64,000 bases of DNA, taken from JAVBQL01 sp031549085. GTDB lineage: Bacteria > Spirochaetota > GWE2-31-10 > MWDO01. This document shows, piece by piece, positions 52,711 through 62,000 of this stretch. The notes below the pieces were generated by a model, which had not been told where the DNA came from, made no database searches, and saw only the letters and a program-made list of their open reading frames with translations. The number at the start of each line of letters is the position of its first letter. Within the stretch, counting starts at the first letter, position 1. Made by a program: the position numbers and the translations under genes. Location: positions 124,001 through 188,000 of the forward strand of contig JAVBQL010000013.1 in NCBI GenBank assembly GCA_031549085.1, in the 5' to 3' direction.

Positions 52711-53211
52711 TTAACTAGTGCTTTCTTGCAGATGGTTAAGAATAATAGAGTACTCCTCTATCAATTTTTTTAATGTGTAGTTCCTGCAGTTAGCAGGGCT
52801 TGTTGATGGAAGATATATTGATTCCAATTTTGTTATTGGTAGACAATGTTTTTTATATAGGGCTGTCGCTTTCAAACCTGTTGTAAAAACTGTCTCTATA
52901 TTACTTGCATTGATAACCATCTGCAAATCATTAACTTCAATATCTTTTATAGTTCCATCACTTGCACCCTCTATGGTGCAAGATTTTAGCACATCCCACA
53001 TAGCTATATTTTTTGAAAGCAAAAAACCTCTCTTATCACCATTATTGGAAATTTTTAAATTGAAAAGTTCTTCCATAATAAGCCAAAACCTATTTTTTGG
53101 ATGTGAATAGAAAAAACCATACTCTCTCGATTTTGGTGATGGCAAAGTGCCCAAAATTAGAATTTTTGATTCAGCACTGTAGACAGGTTCTATATTGTTA
53201 ATAACTCTCAT
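52711..53211 (-). CDS. UDG-superfamily DNA glycosylase, hypoxanthine/mismatch type (family 6-like)
   Basis: A 166-residue uracil-DNA-glycosylase-fold protein. LILGTLPSPKSREYGFFYSH (motif 1 region), PKNRFWLIMEEL, AMWDVLKSCTIEGASDGTIK and the C-terminal LPSTSPANCRNY are characteristic of the deoxyinosine (hypoxanthine)-DNA glycosylases of family 6 as I know them. It would excise deaminated bases. Activity on uracil is less likely, since the usual Asp/Asn pattern of families 1-2 is absent. Confidence 0.83.
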   Translation of the reverse strand: MRVINNIEPVYSAESKILILGTLPSPKSREYGFFYSHPKNRFWLIMEELFNLKISNNGDKRGFLLSKNIAMWDVLKSCTIEGASDGTIKDIEVNDLQMVINASNIETVFTTGLKATALYKKHCLPITKLESIYLPSTSPANCRNYTLKKLIEEYSIILNHLQESTS

Positions 53212-53295
53212 CTTCTATCTAAAAATAAATATTGATATAATGTAATATAATTGATAAAATAGAAGAAGTCAAAGAATAATAAATATGAGTTTGGA

Positions 53296-53450
53296 TTATG
53301 AGATATGCAACAAAGTTTTTTGTATTAATTGCAAAAGTAGTTTTAACAAAAAATGACTTGTACATTGTATCATCCAAGCTGTAACCCTCTTTGTTAATGA
53401 GAATTAATTTATTCCCCCTTTTTGAAAAGGGGGGGGCAGAGGGTTTAGAA
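53296..53450. repeat. R3 repeat copy
   Basis: GCAACAAAGTTTTTTGTATT, then AATGACTTGTACATTGTATC, then the hairpin CCCCCTTTTTGAAAAGGGGG and GGGGCAGAGGGTTTAGAAA. Same orientation as the 47.7-kb copy. Confidence 0.65.
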
Positions 53451-53489
53451 AATAAACCTAACAAATCTATCATAATAAGGGAGTCACAT

Positions 53490-54068
53490 ATGAAACTATC
53501 TATATTATTAAAAAAAATATTATTTATATGTTTAATTACATCTATGTTTGTATCATGCAGCAGTAAAAGTGATATAAAAGAGTCCGATGAGGGAAAGCCA
53601 AGGGAGTCCACTGAAACTTATGGTGATACTGCCTTTGATGTTGAGACTCCATTTGATACTGCACAAGATACTAGGCCATATGAGTATGCACCTGATGCAC
53701 TTCACAAGGCAGTGCATGAGGGGGATTTAGAAAAGGTAGAGGCGATATTAAAGACAAACCCAGATGTTGATGCCAGAGATATAACAGGTGGAACTGCTCT
53801 GCATACAGCGATGTTCCAGACCAATATGGATATTGTAACTGCGCTTATTAAGCATGGATATGATGTAAATGCAAAAGATACAGTTAATGGCTATACACCT
53901 CTACACTATGCTGTCTGGGCAAACAATATTGAGGCCACAAAGATACTGCTTGCAAATAAAGCAGACACAAAAATTAAAGCAAATGATGGAAAAACAGCAC
54001 TTGACAAAGCAAAGACAGAAAACAGACCAAAAATAGCAGACCTTATAATGAAATATACAAAAAAATAA
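53490..54068 (+). CDS. Ankyrin-repeat lipoprotein
   Basis: A 192-residue predicted lipoprotein (lipobox FVSC, Cys23), an acidic linker and three to four ankyrin repeats (ALHKAVHEGDLEKVEAILKT, GGTALHTAMFQTNMDIVTAL, GYTPLHYAVWANNIEATKIL). The start is ATG 53490 behind GGGAG; the in-frame codons to 53391 run through the R3 hairpin and are not credible. It probably acts as a lipid-anchored binding scaffold. Confidence 0.85.
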   Translation: MKLSILLKKILFICLITSMFVSCSSKSDIKESDEGKPRESTETYGDTAFDVETPFDTAQDTRPYEYAPDALHKAVHEGDLEKVEAILKTNPDVDARDITGGTALHTAMFQTNMDIVTALIKHGYDVNAKDTVNGYTPLHYAVWANNIEATKILLANKADTKIKANDGKTALDKAKTENRPKIADLIMKYTKK

Positions 54069-54250
54069 ACTAATAGGAAGAAGAGATAAAAAATAGAGAA
54101 AAAAAATTGCAATAATTAAAATTAAATGCTATTGTCTCTTCTTAATAAGATATAAAAAGATAATACCTATAAGAATTGAAACTTATAGATTATATATACC
54201 AATGTTGAAAGTTAATCAAAAAAACATTTGAAAATTTAGGAGTATAAAAA

Positions 54251-54397
54251 ATGAAGAGAACTTACCAGCCATCAAACACCAAAAGAATAAGAACTCACGG
54301 TTTTATGGCTAGAATGGCAACAGCAGATGGAAGAGCAGTACTAAGCAGAAGAAGAGCAAAGGGAAGAAAAAAACTATCTGTTTCTGATGAAAAATAG
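54251..54397 (+). CDS. rpmH: 50S ribosomal protein L34
   Basis: A 48-residue basic protein with the full L34 pattern: KRTYQPSNTKRIRTHGFMAR, MATADGRAVLSRRRAKGRKK and LSVSDEK. AGGAGTA precedes the ATG. It heads the conserved rpmH-rnpA-yidD-yidC-jag block and overlaps the rnpA start by 11 bases. No dnaA lies upstream. Confidence 0.97.
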   Translation: MKRTYQPSNTKRIRTHGFMARMATADGRAVLSRRRAKGRKKLSVSDEK

Positions 54398-54727
54398 ATT
54401 TTCAAAAACTAATCGAATAAAAAAAAAACCGATTTTAAGCTAGTATACAATAGGGGTCTATCCTTAAAATCACCCCTTTTTAATTGTTACTATTTAAGAA
54501 ACGGTCTTGATTGTTGTAGATTGGGGATTGTTGTTACAAAGCGTATTGGAAACGCCGTTACTCGCAACTATGAGAAAAGAACGCTTAGGGAAATTTTTAG
54601 AAAACATATTCCTCAATTTAGAGTCAATTTTGACATAATAGTCATACTTAAGAGAAGTAATATAGATTTTTTTGAAAAGCAGAATTTTTTTGAGTATCTT
54701 GTTGATCTAATAGAAAAGAGGTTATGA
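54387..54727 (+). CDS. rnpA: RNase P protein component, interrupted by a -1 frameshift site
   Basis: Protein subunit of RNase P (tRNA 5' processing). The ATG at 54387 overlaps rpmH. Frame 1 reads MKNRFSKTNRIKKK and then leaves the family (stop at 54441-54443). From the ten-A run at 54419-54428, a shift of -1 gives T-D-F-K-L-V-Y-N-R-G-L-S-L-K-S-P and continues to VVTKRIGNAVTRNYEKR and REIF, the conserved RnpA core, ending at 54727. The combined product would be about 113 residues, the normal length. The stop overlaps the yidD start (ATGA). Whether this is programmed frameshifting, transcriptional slippage or a missing A in the sequence is open. Confidence 0.85.
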
Positions 54728-54978
54728 GAAAGTTATTTAGACTTATAAGCCGGGCTTGTTACCATGTAATAAACAGCTTTTTTTTATTTTTAATAAAATT
54801 CTACCAAAAGTATATATCTATCGCTTTGCCAAAATCGTGCAGATTCCATCCATCATGTTCAGAATATGCAAAACAGGCCTTTAGCAAATACAATTTTATT
54901 AAAGCAGCATTTCTCTCTTTTTATAGAATATTAAGGTGCAACCCATTTAGCAGGGGCGGCTACGATCCTCTAAAATAA
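54724..54978 (+). CDS. yidD: Membrane protein insertion efficiency factor YidD
   Basis: An 84-residue protein with an amphipathic N-terminus and the invariant core FYQKYISIALPKSCRFHPSC, SEYAKQAF and the ending RCNPFSRGGYDPL. It assists YidC in membrane insertion. It is translated from the overlap with rnpA. A 312-base gap with R1 copies separates it from yidC. Confidence 0.95.
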   Translation: MRKLFRLISRACYHVINSFFLFLIKFYQKYISIALPKSCRFHPSCSEYAKQAFSKYNFIKAAFLSFYRILRCNPFSRGGYDPLK

Positions 54979-55109
54979 GTTTTTAATAAAAAATAGACTA
55001 AAATAGAGCTTATTGTTTACCACAATAAAGTTTGATATAGACAGAATAGGCTTGGATATTGTGATATACAAACTATTGATGTTTTTTATAGAGTTCTTTT
55101 TAATATTAA

Positions 55110-55260
55110 TCTAACTTAGAAAAACAATATCTTTTTATAAAAGATATTTATTTAGAAAGGACATGAGAGCTAAAAAAAATTAGAAAGACAATATCCTTTT
55201 ATATTAGAAAAATAATACTCTTTTATAAAAGATATTTATTAAAAAGGACATAGCACGCAA
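55110..55260 (+). repeat. Two tandem R1 right ends between yidD and yidC
   Basis: ATAAAAGATATTTATTTAGA with AAGGACATGAGAGCTAAAA at about 55137-55175, then ATAAAAGATATTTATTAAAA with AGGACATAGCACGC at about 55227-55258. They interrupt a normally tight operon. Confidence 0.7.
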
Positions 55261-55290
55261 ATTAATATAAAATATTTAATTTTAGGATAA

Positions 55291-57117
55291 ATGAGTATGG
55301 ATACAAATAAAACATTCAGTTTTATGATTTTAATCTGTTTAGTAACACTTGGGCTCTACTTTTTCTTCTTTTCACAGGGGAATAAGAATAGTGCAAAAGA
55401 TTTGGAAGAGGATTTGACAGAGTCATCATCTGAACCTAGAGAAGATAGAATAGTAGATTTTTCTGGAAAAAATGCTCAATTTTCTCTGGTAGATGTAGCA
55501 CAAACCGAAGAGGCCGATTTGGTATTTGAAAATGATAATATAAAGATTGTTTTCAATCCTAATGATGCAATTATAACAACTGCTATCGTAAAAGATACCT
55601 TTTTGAAGAGGGAGACTGTAAATGAGTATGATCTTGTTCAGGCAAGAGCAGATAGTGACGAGGGTGCTCTAAAGCTAAAATTTGGAAGCTGGGAGAATGA
55701 CCTCTCATTAGAGAAACTAACAGGTGGAAAAAATTTCTACAACTATAAGAGAGAGGGAAACAACTTTACATTCTTTTGTAAGATTAAGAGAAATGATAGT
55801 GATGAAATATATACAATAACAAAAAAATATGAGTTTTTGGATAATGAGAATGTCTTTAGATTGACTGTTGATATCAGCAATGAGAATAATATTCCAATTG
55901 TCTTTGATAACTCTGGCTTGGCTTTCAGTGTCGCTTGGGGACCACTTCTTGGTGTCTATTCAAGAGGACAAAATGCTGGAAATGTGGATTTGAAGAGAGA
56001 GGCTCAATACAATATGTTTGTCTATCTAAAAGATAGCAAAATTGAGAATGTTCTATTAAAATCTAAAATAATGAAGAGCTCAAATAATAACTTTGCAACA
56101 AAGATTAAAGAGGGAAATGAGGGTTTTGTTGGTGGTGTGGAGCACTACTTTGCAAATATCATAATCCCTGATAATCAAAACTATAAATATTTCTTTGACT
56201 ACAGAAATATGAGTGATGCAAACTTCTATACAGGGCTAAGTCGTAATACAAAAGAGAAATCAAAGCTTACTTCAACTTTCTATATATATTTGGGACCAAA
56301 AAGCAAGCTGGTTACAAAAAAATATGACAACTTTAGCAATGATGATTTTATATTAAGTGATACAAAATTATCAAAGCTTGATGAATCAAAATTTTTTGGG
56401 ATTGATACCTTCATAGAGTGGCTACTCAGAGTTCTATATAATCTTGTAAAAAATTATGGTCTGGCGATACTTTTGCTAACCCTAATTATAAAGGTTGTAC
56501 TCTCCCCTCTTACACATAAGAGTATGGTGAGTCAGGCAAAGATGAGCAAGCTGCAGCCAAAATTAACTGAACTGCAAAAGAAATATAAGGACAACCCAGA
56601 GGCACTAAATCGTGAAACAATGGAGCTCTATAAGCGAGAGAAGATCAATCCACTTGGCGGCTGTCTGCCACTGCTTCTACAGATGCCAATCCTTATGGCC
56701 ATGTATCAGCTTTTAGACAGAATGGTTGATCTAAAGGGGGCATCTTTTCTATTTATAAAAGATCTATCTCGTCCAGATAATATTCTGCCCTTCTCATTTA
56801 CAATACCATTTGTTAATATAAGCAGCCTTAACATATTGCCAATAATAATGACGCTTGTCTCTATTCTATCAACATTCTTAATGCCAGAGGCAAGAAATAA
56901 TGCAAGCAGCAACAAGCAGGCACAAATAATGCTCTTTGGTATGCCAGTTCTATTTTTGTTCCTATTTTATAATGTATCATCAGCACTGGTACTATATTGG
57001 ACATTTATGAACTTCTTAACAATGTTTCAACAGATTTATATAAGCTATTTTAGAAAAAAAGATGATAGCAAAATTGAAACAGTAGTACATCACAAAAAAA
57101 TAAAAAAACATAAATAG
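55291..57117 (+). CDS. yidC: Membrane protein insertase YidC
   Basis: A 608-residue Oxa1-superfamily insertase with the Gram-negative plan: TM1 at about residues 12-30, a large periplasmic beta-supersandwich domain (about 60-370) and the conserved core (about 375-590) with NYGLAILLLTLIIKVVLSPL, THKSMVSQAKMSKLQPKL, GGCLPLLLQMPILMAMYQLL and a C-terminal VLYWTFMNFLTMFQQIYI helix. A basic tail ends it. AGGA lies before ATG 55291; the in-frame ATG at 55297 has the better spacing. Confidence 0.95.
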   Translation: MSMDTNKTFSFMILICLVTLGLYFFFFSQGNKNSAKDLEEDLTESSSEPREDRIVDFSGKNAQFSLVDVAQTEEADLVFENDNIKIVFNPNDAIITTAIVKDTFLKRETVNEYDLVQARADSDEGALKLKFGSWENDLSLEKLTGGKNFYNYKREGNNFTFFCKIKRNDSDEIYTITKKYEFLDNENVFRLTVDISNENNIPIVFDNSGLAFSVAWGPLLGVYSRGQNAGNVDLKREAQYNMFVYLKDSKIENVLLKSKIMKSSNNNFATKIKEGNEGFVGGVEHYFANIIIPDNQNYKYFFDYRNMSDANFYTGLSRNTKEKSKLTSTFYIYLGPKSKLVTKKYDNFSNDDFILSDTKLSKLDESKFFGIDTFIEWLLRVLYNLVKNYGLAILLLTLIIKVVLSPLTHKSMVSQAKMSKLQPKLTELQKKYKDNPEALNRETMELYKREKINPLGGCLPLLLQMPILMAMYQLLDRMVDLKGASFLFIKDLSRPDNILPFSFTIPFVNISSLNILPIIMTLVSILSTFLMPEARNNASSNKQAQIMLFGMPVLFLFLFYNVSSALVLYWTFMNFLTMFQQIYISYFRKKDDSKIETVVHHKKIKKHK

Positions 57118-57149
57118 ACTATCTTAACACTTAAAGGAGTGTTTTTTAT

Positions 57150-57812
57150 ATGACAACAAGAGAATTTTATGGACAGACAGAAGATGAAGCAATAAAGAAG
57201 GGGCTTGACATCTTAAAATTAACTAAAGAACAGACTAAAATTAAAGTAGGACCTAAAGATGAGGAGCTACAATTTGGAAAAAAAGAGAAAGACAACTTTG
57301 TTGCAGAGTTCACCTTTGAAGATGAATTCCAGTTTGGCAATAGAGCTCTTATGCAAGTTAGAGACCTGCTTGAAAAAATGAATATCGAAGCAAAGATCTA
57401 CCTTATAGAGGAGGGGGACGATAAAATTGTCATCGAAATAGAGTCTCCAGACTCTGCAATTATAATTGGAAAACAGGGAAAGACTCTTGAGGCACTACAA
57501 ACAATAATCAACTTTATAATGAATAAAGACTCCGATTATTGGACAAAGATAGTTATTGATATAGGTAACTATCGCGAGAGAAGAGAGAGCTATCTTACTA
57601 AAGTTGCCAACCAAAGTATCGCTGCTGTTAAGCGATCAAAGAAATCTATCCTTCTTGAACCAATGAACCCTTTTGAAAGAAGAATAATACACCTTAATGT
57701 TAAAAAAGAGGAAAATGTTGATACCATCTCGGAGGGAGAGGGGAATATAAAGAGAATAAAGGTCTTCTACACAGAACATAAAGAGGAACGTAAAGAGAAC
57801 AACAATGAGTAA
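57150..57812 (+). CDS. jag: RNA-binding protein KhpB (Jag)
   Basis: A 220-residue protein with Jag-N (TREFYGQTEDEAIKKGLDIL), a KH domain (IIGKQGKTLEALQTIINFIM) and R3H (RRESYLTKVANQSIAAVKRS, then MNPFERRIIHL). It binds RNA and usually follows yidC, as here (32-base gap, AAAGGAG before the ATG). A strong terminator ends the block. Confidence 0.93.
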   Translation: MTTREFYGQTEDEAIKKGLDILKLTKEQTKIKVGPKDEELQFGKKEKDNFVAEFTFEDEFQFGNRALMQVRDLLEKMNIEAKIYLIEEGDDKIVIEIESPDSAIIIGKQGKTLEALQTIINFIMNKDSDYWTKIVIDIGNYRERRESYLTKVANQSIAAVKRSKKSILLEPMNPFERRIIHLNVKKEENVDTISEGEGNIKRIKVFYTEHKEERKENNNE

Positions 57813-57854
57813 TAAAAAATATTAAATATTTTTTATTATAGCACTGATTTTTTT

Positions 57855-57911
57855 AAGAAATCTTTTTAAAACTTGATTGAATAAGTTTTGGAGAGATTTC
57901 TTATTTTTTTA
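57855..57911 (+). terminator. Terminator of the rpmH-jag block
   Basis: AAGAAATCT (57855-57863) pairs with AGATTTCTT (57894-57902); AAAACTT and AAGTTTT form a second inner stem. A T run follows. Confidence 0.85.
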
Positions 57912-58089
57912 CAAACACAGAAAAAATATACAAAATTAAACTAAAATAACTTTATATATTTTAATGTAAAGTCAAATCCGATAATATAAAACATATTTAA
58001 TAATAATAAACTTAATAAATAAACTTTAATCAATTAATTATGTATATTTAAGTTAAAAATTATATTTTTTTAAAAAAATTAATTTTTAA

Positions 58090-58118
58090 TTGACTATTTG
58101 ATTATTATAAAATATAAT
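58090..58118 (+). promoter_or_regulatory. Promoter of the structured leader and lipoprotein gene
   Basis: TTGACT (58090-58095), 17-base spacer, perfect TATAAT (58113-58118). Expected +1 near 58125. Confidence 0.75.
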
Positions 58119-58124
58119 TAAGGT

Positions 58125-58438
58125 ATGGGTGCATTGTTTTTAATAAAAAAAACAATGTTAAGGTTGTAAATTAACGTTTTCTATTGAAAGAATCATCTTT
58201 GATTAACAAAGATTGATTTCATTTTGGGATCTCTATATATAAAATTCTCATGCCCATTTTAACACTAACTCTATATTCAAATTAGGTATGGCCTACTTAA
58301 TTTGGGGTATAGCTATCTCTTTCTAAAAAAAGAGATGACAAATTATCTTTAGATTATTTCCTCTATTTTTTAGAGGTTTTAATATCACACTCGTAGAGTG
58401 TTTAAATTTATTTCATATTTTCATTGAAGGGGAAAAAA
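58125..58438 (+). ncRNA. Long multi-hairpin 5' leader (candidate cis-regulatory RNA)
   Basis: About 310 untranslated nt between a consensus promoter and the lipoprotein ATG. Hairpins in order: CATTGTTTTT/AAAAACAATG near 58132-58157; TCTTTG/CAAAGA near 58195; ATCTCTTT/AAAGAGAT near 58314; CCTCTA/TAGAGG near 58361; CACTC/GAGTG near 58388. The motif (A/G)GGTAT(G/A)G occurs three times (about 58120, 58284, 58304). No known riboswitch is recognised; the assignment as regulatory RNA is an inference. Confidence 0.5.
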
Positions 58439-58963
58439 ATGAAAAATCTTAGATTTATGATTATTGCATTACTTTGTCTCGGGCTATTTATAGCTTGTGA
58501 AGCTACAAAAAGTGATGATGGAGATGATGAGGCTAAGCCATCAGCACCAATCACAGTGACAAAGATGCTTATAGAAGATCTATCTTCTGACTGGTATAAC
58601 CAAGAAGTTGTATCAAATGGTATTGGCATAGGTGGCTGGGGAGGAGCTGATGCCTGGACAACAGCTGCAGCTTGTGCATCTGGAACTGCTGATGGTACTG
58701 GAAAGTTTGAGTTCACATTCACTCCTGCTCTAACTGATGTTAGTACCGATTTTGAGTTTGGTGGGACAATTATGATTAGTGGTGTGCCTGCTTGGAATGC
58801 ACCAGCTACTAGTTATATTAGATTTCTTCCATCTCCTCAAGGTGGACAAGATAGCGTACTTGGAACAAACGTAAAGATTACAAATCCTATGGATGGTAAC
58901 AGTTACTACATCTACTGTAAGGTTACAGGACAAAACTGGAACTGGTCATTAGTAAAAAACTAG
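58439..58963 (+). CDS. Small lipoprotein, possibly linked to the amylase
   Basis: A 174-residue lipoprotein: signal peptide MKNLRFMIIALLCLGLFIAC (Cys20), an Asp-rich linker (KSDDGDDEAKPS) and a Trp/Gly-rich beta-type domain (WGGADAWTTAAACASG, FEFGGTIMISGVPAW, GQNWNWSLVKN). The content would fit a carbohydrate-binding fold, but no CBM family is recognised. AAGGGG precedes ATG 58439; a TTG at 58424 is inside that ribosome site and rejected. A strong terminator lies between it and the amylase gene. Confidence 0.72.
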   Translation: MKNLRFMIIALLCLGLFIACEATKSDDGDDEAKPSAPITVTKMLIEDLSSDWYNQEVVSNGIGIGGWGGADAWTTAAACASGTADGTGKFEFTFTPALTDVSTDFEFGGTIMISGVPAWNAPATSYIRFLPSPQGGQDSVLGTNVKITNPMDGNSYYIYCKVTGQNWNWSLVKN

Positions 58964-58992
58964 TTTAACTTAAGCTTAAGGCTTACCCAAAT

Positions 58993-59031
58993 AACTCGGA
59001 GGTTTGCGTAAGCAATCTCCGAGTTTTTTTC
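58993..59031 (+). terminator. Strong terminator after the lipoprotein gene
   Basis: AACTCGGAG (58993-59001) pairs with CTCCGAGTT (59017-59025), extended inward by TTGC/GCAA, followed by a T run. It should separate the lipoprotein transcript from the amylase or allow partial read-through. Confidence 0.88.
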
Positions 59032-59059
59032 AAAAAAATTGAAAATAAGGAGAACTATT

Positions 59060-62000
59060 ATGATATATAAACATAAAAAAATAAATTTACTTTTATTTTT
59101 AACTATTTTTATTTTTTTGCTCTCGATTAACTGTACTCCAGAAAGTTCTGGAGGAGATGAGGGCAGTGGTAGTAATATAAATACCACAACCACAACAATT
59201 GTAAACTATCCTACCTTTTCACCTATTGGTGGTTTCTATAAAGAGGCACAAACAGTCACAATAGCACATAAAGATAGTGCTGATATCTACTATACAACAG
59301 ACGAAACAGAGCCAACAGAACTCTCTACAAAATATAATGGTCCTATTACAGTCAATACACAATGTGTAATAAGAGCTATGGCTCTTCTCGCTGATGGAAC
59401 AAAACGATATGCTATGACAGCTTTCGATTTTGATTTAGACAGAGCAACTGATTATAGTGGAACAGCAATTGCCTCACCAAATTGGCAAGACCAAATTATC
59501 TATTTTCTTATGACAGATCGCTTCTATAATGGTGATACTGCAAATGACAATGATGGTGATAGTTTTGATGAGACGCTTGTATTGCCCGGACAGGTGGAGT
59601 CTGGCTATAATGGTGGAGACCTTAAAGGTATTGAGGCAAAACTTGACTATATAAAAAATCTTGGAGCAACGGCTGTTTGGCTTACTCCTCCAATTAAAAA
59701 TCAGGTATCAGAGGGGAACTATCACGGTTTTCATGGCTACTGGGCAAGTGATTTTACAAAGGTAGATTTTCATGCAGGAACTTTGGCAGATTATCAATCT
59801 TTGGTAAACAGTGCACATGATAAAAATATGTATATAATACAGGACATTGTTGTAAATCATGTTGGCGACTATATGAAGATAGGGAGACCTATAACAGCGG
59901 CAATGTTGAAAAACAAACCACTATCTACAAGTGTATTTGAGCAAACACCAAATTCAGTACCATATAAATACCCAGAACAATTACCATGGAAAATGAACGA
60001 TCCAAACCTATACACTGTTGATGAATTAACAAACTCATCTTTCTACAACTGGAATCCAAAAATAGCCAATTTTACTGATAAAAATCAAACACTTACATAT
60101 CAAATGAGTGATCTTGATGATATAAAAACAACAAACAATGTTGTTAGAAATTTATTAAGAGGATACTTTAGATATTGGATTGATAAAGCTGGAATTGATG
60201 GATATAGAATTGATACTGTTATGTATGTAGAACCAGACTTTTTTGAAGACTTTATCAATGGAACAGAGACAAAAAACAAGGGTGTAAGAGAGTATGCAAA
60301 AGATGTTGGAAAAAATGATTTCATCTCTTTTGGTGAAGCATGGACTGATAGTGACACAATAAATGCATCTTATACAAAATCAGGATCAAAAAAGAGAATT
60401 GATGGAGCAATTTACTTCCCTCTTAATATCGCTTTAAGAGATGTTTTTGGAGGCGGAAGACCAACATCAAATATTTCTAATGTGTTAAACCAAAGATACA
60501 CTGTTGGTTATGACAACCCTGATAAATTGATAACTTTTGTAGATAATCATGATATGGAGAGGCTCTTAAAAGATACCGATGAAAAGATGGTAAAGGCAGC
60601 ATATGCAATAATTATGACAATCCCTGGTGTTCCTCAAATATATTATGGTGTGGAACAGGGCTTCGATGTTGGAAGACGTCAAGCAATGTTTGCCGGAGGA
60701 TATGATGGTCTAATGGGAACAAATGCAACTGATCTCTTTACTGAAAGTGGAAACTGGTATGACTTTTTTAAAGACATTATTGCTTTAAGAAAAAATAACA
60801 GAGTATTTAGATACAACCAGCTTGATATAGTAAAAGATAGTGGCTCTGCTGGGCTATTCTCTTATAAAATCACAGAAAAAGATAGTTCTGGTGCCTTAGA
60901 AAAAGGAATTGATAAAGAGGCACTTATAATTGCAAATACTTCAGAATCTGATAAATTTCTAAGTATCAACTCAGGATTTGAGGCAGGAGATAAAATCTCT
61001 ATCCTTCAGCCATCTACAGCTGGATTTCCTTCAGATATTGTTGTTCAAAATGGAGGAAGCATAAATGTTCTGATCCCTGCAAAAGGATATGGAATATATA
61101 TGCTAAAGGCTAAGGGAGAAACTGTTGATATTGATAAGGAGCTAATTAACATTACATCTTCTTATCCTACTCAAATTGAAGCATATGATTTTACAATAGA
61201 TGGAACTGTAGACACATCAATTACACTCCCTAAAAATATAAAAATTGTTCTAAATGACAATTTTAATAGTGCAGTAACAGAGTCAATCACGGCAACACCA
61301 TTTTCTATTACTTATGATTTAAGCTCATGCACAAATGGAATAAACACAATCACTCTTTTAATGGATAATGGAGGCGGAGTATATGCATCATCCAACACTG
61401 TATCGTTTTCATATGTACGTCCATATGTAAAAATTGCAACCATAACCGACCCAGAAAATGATGACACGGGACCAAGTGGACACACTTATGCTCTTCCAAC
61501 AGATACAACATTTAAGGGACAAATGGATATTACTAAAGTAGAGGTATACCAATCTGGAACCTCTCTACGCCTCGACATATCAACAAGGACAATGTCAAAA
61601 GTTTGGAATCCAACAACAAATATGTTTGATCATGTTATGTTTGGAATATTTTTCCAAAAACCGGGCTCATCTACAGGGTGTGCACTATATCCAAAACACA
61701 ACTACACACTTCCAGATAGCTTTAAGTGGGACTACCTATTAAAGATGGAGGGGTGGAGCTCATTTGCATACAGCAGTGTGGGTGCATCTGCAACTGACAA
61801 TGGAACACCTGTATCAGTTGCACCAACATCAAAAGTTGATTGGACAGGTGTAACAACAGGGGAGAAGACCCCAGGACTTATACAAATATTTGTATCGCCA
61901 GAATCTTTGGGCTCTCCATCTTCACTCGATGGGTGGAAAATTTATATCAACACCTACGATGCTGACAGCGGACAACTTAGAGGAATGGTAACAACTGCTC

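Noticed and set aside
53219..53611. Open frame of 130 codons on the minus strand
   Set aside because: Its 3' part is the R3 repeat and its 5' part opposes the ankyrin lipoprotein gene; hydrophobic, repeat-derived composition.
57813..58440. AT-rich gap near rpmH-jag considered as replication origin
   Set aside because: I saw no TTATCCACA-type DnaA boxes or 13-mer repeats; a promoter and structured leader account for most of the sequence.
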